From positions 65,798,001 to 65,862,000 of the forward strand of contig NC_134137.1 of the NCBI RefSeq assembly GCF_033958435.1: a DNA stretch of 64,000 bases, in the 5' to 3' direction. The stretch comes from Carettochelys insculpta. Its lineage: Eukaryota > Chordata > Testudines > Carettochelyidae. A model generated the notes under the pieces. It searched no databases. It was given only the letters and a program-made list of their open reading frames with translations, and had not been told where the DNA came from. Positions 61,122 to 64,000 of the stretch are shown here, piece by piece (positions within the stretch are counted from its first letter, which is position 1; each line of letters begins with the position of its first letter). Position numbers and translations under genes: made by a program.

Positions 61122-61435
61122 TCAATAACTGTCAAATTCACAGACTAATTGCGCTAGCTTTCCACATTCCTTACATTCCATGTTCCAATTTTTGTTGTGG
61201 TTTTGGCACTTAAAATCGAGCTCTGCATCGGGTACTGAACTTCCTTTCGGCTTTCATCCAGCACCGTCATAAAAAAAGAGTCGATACCTTTGTGCCGAGA
61301 TAATTTTTGTTTATTTTGTTTGGTTGCACTTGTTGTTTCTGTAGCAATTGGTAGGTTCTACGGGATCGAGTTGCTAGCCCGACGCCCAACCTTCCTCCTT
61401 TTTCATCCGGGCTTAGGACTGGCAATGGCAGAGTT

Positions 61436-62004
61436 CAAAATGGCTGAGAACTCAACAATGAAAAGGTAACGGCCCATGAAAGTCAGGATTATTCAACCTG
61501 GCAATGTGCAGAACAAGAAGAGCTCTCCTGCTTACAGCTACATCCTATGCTTCATGCTGCCTTGAGATGTTCGAGGTTTCAGAGTGACATTCAGACAGGT
61601 GACTCTGAGGGTAACTGTCCTTGCTCTTTCCCTTCCATGGGAGCCCGAAACACTGAGCATGTCACAGGAAGTACATTGCTTGGGTCAATCACTTTATAGG
61701 AAGGCTATAGTTGTCTCCTTCAATTGTTTCCTTAGAGAGACTGGTGACCCATAATTTAGGAAAGACAGATTAAAGGGGTGATAGAATGGTTTGTCACAGG
61801 GTACCTCCAAAGCATGTTGCTGGGTAGTAACTGATAGAATGTTAGATACTCCCATTCCATGACTAAAAGAAAAATGAAGCCAAAAGTTTCACCCTAGTAT
61901 TATCAGTGGTTCATATGGTGTAACAGTTTTCTCAGCAAGCCTGTGAAGACCTTAATGCATTTCACCTGTTTGTGAGGCTGGAAACATAGGCACTTTCAAC
62001 ATAT
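61436..62004. other. Unassigned DNA, no gene seen
   Basis: Nothing recognised. Confidence 0.35.
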
Positions 62005-62102
62005 AGGCTGTGTCTACACTAGCCCAAATCTTCGAAATGGCCATGCAAATGGCCATTTTGAAGATTACTAAATGAGGCTCTGAAATTCATGCACCCAAGG
62101 AG
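62005..62102. mobile_element. MITE end fragment (left end only)
   Basis: 'ggctgtgtctacactagccc' followed by 'aaatggccatgcaaatggcc' and 'taaatgaggctctgaaattc'. It has the shared end of families A-E but no right end before A5 begins at 62117. Confidence 0.5.
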
Positions 62103-62116
62103 AGGTCTGAGATATA

Positions 62117-62808
62117 GGGTGTGTCTACACTAACCGGCTATTTAGAAGTAGCTGGCACAATGTTGAAATAGTACATGTCACGTCTACACATGCTGTGAGC
62201 TATTTCGATGTTGAAATCAACATTAGGTGGCAAGACATCGAAATCGCTATTCCTATCCAAAGATGGGAATAATGCCCTACTTTGATGTTCAACGTCGAAA
62301 TAGGGCATGTGTACACGATCCACATCCCGTTACATCGAACTAGCGGGGGTCCTCCATGGCGGCCATCAGCAGAGGGGTTGAGAGACGCTCTGTCCAGCCC
62401 CTGCGGGGCTCTATGGTTGCTGCATGCAGCAGCCCTTAGCCCAGGGCTTCCGGCTGCTACTGCTGCTGCAGCTGGGGGTCCATGCTGCGTGCACAGGGTC
62501 TGAAACTGGTTGTCGGCTCTGTGGATCTCGTGCTGTGCAGGGTGAGTGTGTCTGGGAGGGGCCCTTGAAGGGAGCGGCTTGGGGCTTTGCTGGCCCCTAA
62601 TTTCGACGGGGAGCGCTTGTGTGTGTGGATGCTCCACATTTCCTTCTGGGGCAGCTCCTTTTGATATTCTCTGTCAGTACTTCAACGTTGAACATCGACG
62701 GCAGCAGCCCTGGAGGACATGTAGACGATATGCGTCAAAGTAGCCTATTTCGATGTTCTTACATCAAAATAGGCTACTTCAACATAGTGTGCTAGTGGAG
62801 ACGTAGCC
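62117..62808 (+). mobile_element. MITE family A, copy A5 (692 bp, TSD ATA)
   Basis: The left end GGGTGTGTCTACACTAACCG and right end ...GTGGAGACGTAGCC are inverted repeats. ATA flanks both sides (62114-62116 and 62809-62811). More diverged than A1-A4, with many CpG sites lost, and with a partly different block at 62570-62680. Confidence 0.88.
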
Positions 62809-62811
62809 ATA

Positions 62812-63267
62812 GAGTAAGACAAATAACAAAACATAAATAGAGCTGGTCAAAATTTTATACATGAAAACATTTTTGTTGAAAAATGACCTTTTCATGGAAA
62901 GTTGACAATTGATATTTCTTCCTTCTGTTGCTATTTTGGTGATTATTTTAACTAACATTGTATTTGAAATCATCATCAATGTTTTTAATTGAAAACTGCA
63001 TTTTTCTCGGGTTTGGGGTGAAGAAAAAAAACAATTTCAGTTCCAGTTTTATTAACTGTTCAGTAAAATGTTATCACTGAAAAAGTCACAAAAATACAAA
63101 ATGAGTATTAAAAACCTGAGAAATGGAAATGCCTTAGATATTTCTTAATAACAAACACTCTTGTTTGAGTGAATACCTATGTTTGTATATGTGACTATTT
63201 AGCTGTTTATATGAAAAATAGCAGTAGAGCCCGATCTATCTTCATTCTGTATCTATACAAGCAGATT
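62812..63267. repeat. AT-rich fold-back repeat and unassigned DNA
   Basis: 62835-63010 has 'agctggtcaaaattttatac', 'aaaacatttttgttgaaaaa' and 'tttcatggaaag' words known from a common AT-rich reptile and bird repeat. The rest is unassigned. Confidence 0.4.
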
Positions 63268-63416
63268 CTGAGTCATCATCATCATCACCAACAACCATGG
63301 GCTCAGCGTCCGTTGGTGTCTGATGCCTCTCTCACCATTTCCTTCAATCTTCCCTGGCCAGTGCAGAGTGGCTTAGTTTCTGTAGACTATCACCACACCA
63401 ATCTACTATGTCATCT
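63268..63416 (-). mobile_element. RTE LINE 3' tail fragment (same family as LINE 1)
   Basis: The reverse complement matches the end of RTE LINE 1: 'agtctacagaaactaagcca', 'gcatcagacaccaacgg' and a (GAT)n tail at the left (63273-63286 as 'catcatcatcatca'). About 150 bp, heavily 5'-truncated. Confidence 0.88.
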
Positions 63417-63604
63417 ACACATTAGATTCTCAGTGCTTTACCAATAATAGAAATAAGCTGTACACATGTATGTGAATGTTCGTGTTGCATATGGCGAAAT
63501 TATCCTACAGCCATGTATGAAGTTTAGTGTATGATGTGTGTAATGTATACATTGTGAACTAAACCAGTGCACGAGACTCTCATGAGACTAAGTATCCTGA
63601 ACAG
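63417..63604. other. Unassigned DNA
   Basis: Nothing recognised. Confidence 0.4.
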
Positions 63605-63607
63605 TAT

Positions 63608-64000
63608 AGCCGCGTCTACACGTGCCGGCTACTTCGAAGTAGCCGCGCCATCTTCGAAATAGCGCCCGCCACGTCTACACGGGGCGAGCGCTATTTCGAA
63701 GTTGTCATCGACGTAAGGCGGCAAGACGTTGAAGTCGCTATCCCCATCAGGGGATGGGAATAGTGCCCTACTTCGACGTTGAACGTCGAACATTGAACGT
63801 CGAAGTAGGGCATGTGTAGCCGATCTGCTTCCGGCAACATCGAAATAGCGGGGTCCGCCATGGCGGCCATCAGCTGAGGGGTTGAGAGACACTCTCTCCA
63901 GCCCCTGAGCTCTATGGTTGCCACGTGCAGCGGCCCCTTAAAGCTCCCCGCCCCCTGCCTTCCTGTGCAAGAAGCTGAGAGCACATGCAGGCAGCAGCAG
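63608..64000 (+). mobile_element. MITE family A, copy A6, cut by the window end
   Basis: The left end AGCCGCGTCTACACGTGCCG is preceded by TAT (63605-63607). The interior follows A1: 'cgctatttcgaagttgtcat', 'ggggatgggaatagtgcc', 'gggtccgccatggcggcca'. There is a small tandem duplication of 'gaacgtcgaa' near 63781-63803. The right end lies beyond the window. Confidence 0.88.

Larger units (their letters stand above)
57500..61435 (-). mobile_element. RTE-clade LINE 2, nearly full length, with MITE A4 inside
   Basis: The element starts (minus strand) near 61435 with 'ggttgggcgtcgggctagca', a leader seen in RTE-type elements, and its coding region ends with TAA at 57592-57594. An endonuclease domain (61121-60480) is followed by a linker, the reverse transcriptase (59090-58340) and a C-terminal block with YASETWKI (57970-58000). 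Protein databases often label such sequence 'craniofacial development protein 2-like', a name that comes from RTE domains. Damage is light: stops at 61122-61124, 58638-58640 and 58392-58394, a frameshift near 61185 and one near 57700, plus MITE A4. It is distinct from RTE LINE 1 at 27720-31502. Confidence 0.92.

Noticed and set aside
1..64000. CRISPR arrays, operons, tRNA or rRNA genes
   Set aside because: The window is vertebrate; spaced direct repeats, ribosome sites and RNA-gene folds were not seen.

Overview
The window looks like non-coding vertebrate DNA, most likely from a turtle. I base this on the repeats: many CR1 LINE tails of the kind common in chelonians and crocodilians, RTE-clade LINEs, and very abundant MITEs whose ends begin GGCTRYGTCTACAC. 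No host protein-coding gene, rRNA, tRNA or CRISPR array can be supported. Every long coding-like stretch I could identify belongs to a transposable element, and all of those are broken.

Layout. 0.6-2.3 kb: two CR1 tails lying tail-to-tail with a 711-bp MITE (family A) in the join. 3.6-5.0 kb: a hAT element with its target duplication, then a 67-bp-arm hairpin made from an interspersed repeat. 7.8-12 kb: two minus-strand CR1 tails and three MITEs. 15-20 kb: a MITE, then a decayed Ty3/gypsy element (minus strand; gag and reverse transcriptase recognisable) split by a Tigger-like MITE. 20-25 kb: another CR1 tail, microsatellites, a second Tigger-like MITE and a hAT-like element. 26.9-31.8 kb: a three-level nest, CR1 holding an RTE LINE that holds another CR1. 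34.8 kb: a 345-bp hAT with a perfect 8-bp duplication. 39.8-44.7 kb: family A, two Tigger-like elements and a family B MITE. 44.7-49.6 kb: quiet, mostly unique DNA. 49.6-51.9 kb: a MITE holding a CR1. 54.5-57.2 kb: a C-rich TA-flanked element, family A, and a family B MITE holding a family C MITE. 57.5-61.4 kb: a nearly full-length RTE LINE (minus strand) with a family A element inserted in its coding region. 62-64 kb: two more family A copies and a second RTE 3' tail.

The main result is the MITE set. I place five complete family A copies and a sixth cut by the window end. All five complete copies have matching 3-bp target duplications (TGG, AGG, TCA, TAT, ATA), and families B, C and E show the same signature. 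This points to one PIF/Harbinger-like transposase, absent from the window, having moved several families with shared ends. The nests give a partial order of events: LINEs first, then the MITEs, some of them later hit by further insertions.
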